Shown here piece after piece: positions 61,771 through 64,000 of a stretch of 64,000 nucleotides of DNA. The notes beneath the pieces are model-generated. The model saw only the letters and a list, made by a program, of their open reading frames with translations, searched no databases and was not told the origin of the DNA. The DNA is from Mesotaenium endlicherianum. Taxonomy: Eukaryota; Streptophyta; Zygnematophyceae; Zygnematales; Mesotaeniaceae. The stretch spans positions 121,403 to 185,402 of the forward strand of contig WELA01009451.1 in NCBI GenBank assembly GCA_009602735.1. Reading direction: 5' to 3'. Positions within the stretch are counted from its first letter, which is position 1. Every line of letters begins with the position of its first letter. The translations under genes and the position numbers were made by a program.

Positions 61771-62489
61771 AGGTAGAAGGCCGTTACACTTGCACGACCC
61801 ACACAGCTCGCTGTGAGGAGGGCCATCTGGCGGAAAGTGGTGCGGGATCACTAGCGCCCTCTCCTTGCTTTGACTATCAGGGGACGCGTGTGGTCGTCAA
61901 TGGCAGCAGTCGTCCCCCCCCCCGGGCCTCGCCTGCGTGCATGGGGGCCCGCATGCGCGGGGCAACAGCAGCAGAATCGGCTGTCTGCCCCAGCTTGGTG
62001 TGTGCGAAGGGGGAAAACGGCAGCAGCTGCATGCAAGGGCTCTTCCTTGCACTTTGGTGGGCTTTAGCAGGGGCCCCACAACAGTGGCTCACCCCTCTAT
62101 CGTCGTGTGGGGGAGGGGGGTTCTGTGCAGGGAGTTGTGTGTGCAAGGCGATGGGAGCGGTGGCCCACTACCTGGTCTGGCGTGTGTGAAGGTGTGAAGG
62201 GGGGCTGTTCAGGGCATGGGTTACTCACAGTCAATGTGCGGGACTGGGGCTGCCTGCATTCAAGTTTTCTGCAGGTTGGGGGGCGGTTCAAGGGCTCTCT
62301 GGGGGGTGTGGCGACAACAAATGCTCCCCTTTGGTCTTATCTTAGCGTGGCTTTGGCGCAAGTGACATGCAGGGGCTGATTTCTTGCTTGCGACTGCCTG
62401 CGTGGGGCAACGCCTATGGCTGCCTTACTCTGGTCTAGCTTCTGGGGGGGGGGGGAGGTCGACGACAGCGGCCACAAGTGTTGGTGAGT

Positions 62490-62885
62490 GCATGCCTAAT
62501 TGTGTACGTGTCATGTGCGTGCGTGGGCACTTGGGAGGGAGTGCTAGCCTCTCTCCCTCTTTCAGTGTGTGCATGTGTGTCTGTGCGTGTGTGCGTATGT
62601 GCGTGTGTGTTTGTGCAAGCAAGATGTTGCGGGGGCGAGAGCGCGCGGCAGGCATGTGTGTGTGCAAGTACGGGTGTGCGTGTGCACGTGTGTGTCCGTG
62701 TGTGTGTGTCTTTGCATGTTCGCCTGTGCGCAATCGCGCTTGCGTGTGCGTGTGCGTGTGCGTGTGTGTGTGTGTGTGTGTCTGTGTGTGCGTGCGCGGG
62801 TGCGGGTATGAACGCATGCGCACGTGCGGGGGTGTGTGCATGCCTGTGTATGAGGGTCATGTGCATGTTTGTATGTTTGTATGTG
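62490..62885 (+). repeat. TG/CG alternating repeat block inside the hAT element
   Basis: Degenerate gtgtgcgtgtgcg repeats with potential to form Z-DNA. Composition is like the erlin-intron tract at 27781-28234. Confidence 0.85.
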
Positions 62886-62889
62886 TAAG

Positions 62890-62966
62890 TAGAGGAAGAG
62901 GAGGTGGAGGAGCTTCCTAGTGCTGCAACTGCAGGAAGAAGAAGAGCAAGATCTAAATGTCGCTAG
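62890..62966 (+). other. Possible terminal exon inside the hAT element
   Basis: After the acceptor-like TGTAAGTAG the frame reads EEEVEELPSAATAG, then RRRARSKCR and TAG. An AATAAA lies about 40 bp downstream at 63003-63008. An acidic stretch plus a basic tail resembles the end of a nuclear protein. No other exon of the same gene was identified. Confidence 0.3.
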
Positions 62967-63911
62967 CTAGCTAGTAGCATGTACATAATGTAATGTTTAA
63001 GAAATAAACCTCTTTTGAAATTTGAATCTATTTGGTACACTAAATCTTGATGCAATGTTGCATATTTTGTGAATGATGTACATTGCATGAAGTGCTCATT
63101 AGAAGAGGAAAATCTGGTGCACTGGAGAGTATGCATGACATATTTACAGAAATATTGAGCCAATAAATTCAAATTAGAGTGTCCATTCCATGTATACGTA
63201 ATTTGGAGTCATGACACACACGTAGATAAGAAGTTGTTATGAACTCATCCATTGCGGCACATGATTCCCCATTATATAAGTTGGTACACATGATTTGTCA
63301 TTAAGTTAGGTAAATCTTCGAGTTTGTTTATGAAAAGGATGTGTCATGACAAATTAAAGATATGTCATCATAAAAATAAAAGCAAGACATTGGTGTGAAA
63401 GTTAGAGGAGAACCGAACGAACATTTTTGGTTGTGGAAATTAGAGAGGGAGGCTCCTTACAACAATGTGAATGGTAATGCCCATCTTGTACTCGCGTGAG
63501 TAGTTTTAGCGAAGGTAAGTGAAAAAGTGACGGGTTGTCACTTAGATAACGTAACAATACAAGCCCACCTTGTGATCTGAAATTGTGTCTTTGGCAATCT
63601 GGTTCGGCTCCGCTCCTTACATTAGTTAACGGGGTTTCACATCCGCCTGCTGGCAACCGTGTGAAGGTGACACACCTAAAAGTTTTTCGGACGGCAGTGA
63701 ACGCATCCGGTCAGCCGAAAAAAACAGACAGTCTTGATCAAAAAGTTGACTGCCATGACGTTGTACTTTTGCACGCGTGACCGACATTGAACATCAACGT
63801 CAGCGCTATATAACGTCGACGACGTCGTGACTTGGCGTACTAAGCGAACTAGCCATAATTTTTATGCGGCGAATAAAGCGAACTAGCGTATTAGTCGAAC
63901 TAAGCGAACAA

Positions 63912-63929
63912 GCGTACGGCGTAACCCTG
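63912..63929 (-). repeat. Right terminal inverted repeat of the hAT element
   Basis: Reverse complement is CAGGGTTACGCCGTACGC, matching the left end over 18 bp. The next base inward differs. Confidence 0.92.
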
Positions 63930-63937
63930 TCATAAAC
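63930..63937. repeat. Target-site duplication, right
   Basis: TCATAAAC, exact copy of 59691-59698. Confidence 0.88.
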
Positions 63938-64000
63938 CCCCTCTACTTCGTCCCCCTCCAAGCGAGACTGTTTGAAGGTGCCCAACCATGCTCCTGGTGT

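Larger units (their letters stand above)
59699..63929. mobile_element. hAT-type DNA transposon, 4,231 bp, no transposase seen
   Basis: Both ends carry the identical 18-bp inverted repeat CAGGGTTACGCCGTACGC, flanked by the 8-bp direct repeat TCATAAAC (59691-59698 and 63930-63937). CAGGG termini and 8-bp target duplications are hallmarks of the hAT superfamily. Subterminal copies of aagcgaac sit inside both ends: one on the left near 59778, three or more on the right in 63843-63912. The interior holds a GGGA-rich block, a TG/CG block and a possible last exon with a poly-A signal. I see no hAT dimerisation domain or BED zinc finger, so it looks non-autonomous or carries foreign DNA. Exact end identity suggests fairly recent movement. 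Confidence 0.85.

Overview
The window is nuclear DNA of a eukaryote, most likely a green-lineage alga. This is an inference from plant-like forms of the host genes (dolichol-phosphate mannosyltransferase, an erlin-type SPFH protein, F-box/LRR proteins), GT-AG introns, Copia and Ty3 elements with initiator-Met tRNA primer sites, and a tyrosine-recombinase retroelement of the PAT kind. I cannot fix the genus. About 6 kb is ordinary host gene; most of the rest is mobile DNA, gene debris and simple repeats.

Layout. 1-1421 (-): 5' exons of DPM1, running off the left edge. 2785-6842 (-): a seven-exon gene whose spliced exons sum to 2,556 nt (851 aa). It joins a ubiquitin-conjugating (E2) domain with an apparent catalytic Cys to an F-box. 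7427-12726 (+): an old, broken Ty1/Copia element with both LTRs. 15603-21010 (-): a Ty3 chromovirus with complete-looking gag and pol but only one LTR seen. 21011-25405 (+): a decayed DNA-transposon transposase of the CACTA/Plavaka kind, ending in a BAH-like domain. 26293-30356 (+): exons of DNA polymerase delta (POLD1) with erlin exons lying between them, each with stuttered partial copies of exon edges.

31812 to about 40332 (-): a broken Ty3-like element carrying a C5 cytosine DNA methyltransferase domain after its protease and a PHD finger after its integrase. 43795 to about 50565 (-): a broken PAT/DIRS-like element with gag, RT, RNase H and tyrosine recombinase; its terminal repeats each contain a perfect 11-bp-stem hairpin. 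50668-51262 (-) and 54402-55762 (+): two degenerate F-box/LRR paralogs in opposite orientation. 59699-63929: a 4,231-bp hAT-type element, recognised by identical 18-bp terminal inverted repeats and an 8-bp target duplication. It is filled with GGGA and TG/CG repeats and shows no transposase.

There are unresolved bases (a 44-N gap at 26400-26443 and several single Ns), mostly in homopolymers or microsatellites, so some apparent damage in host-like genes may be assembly error.
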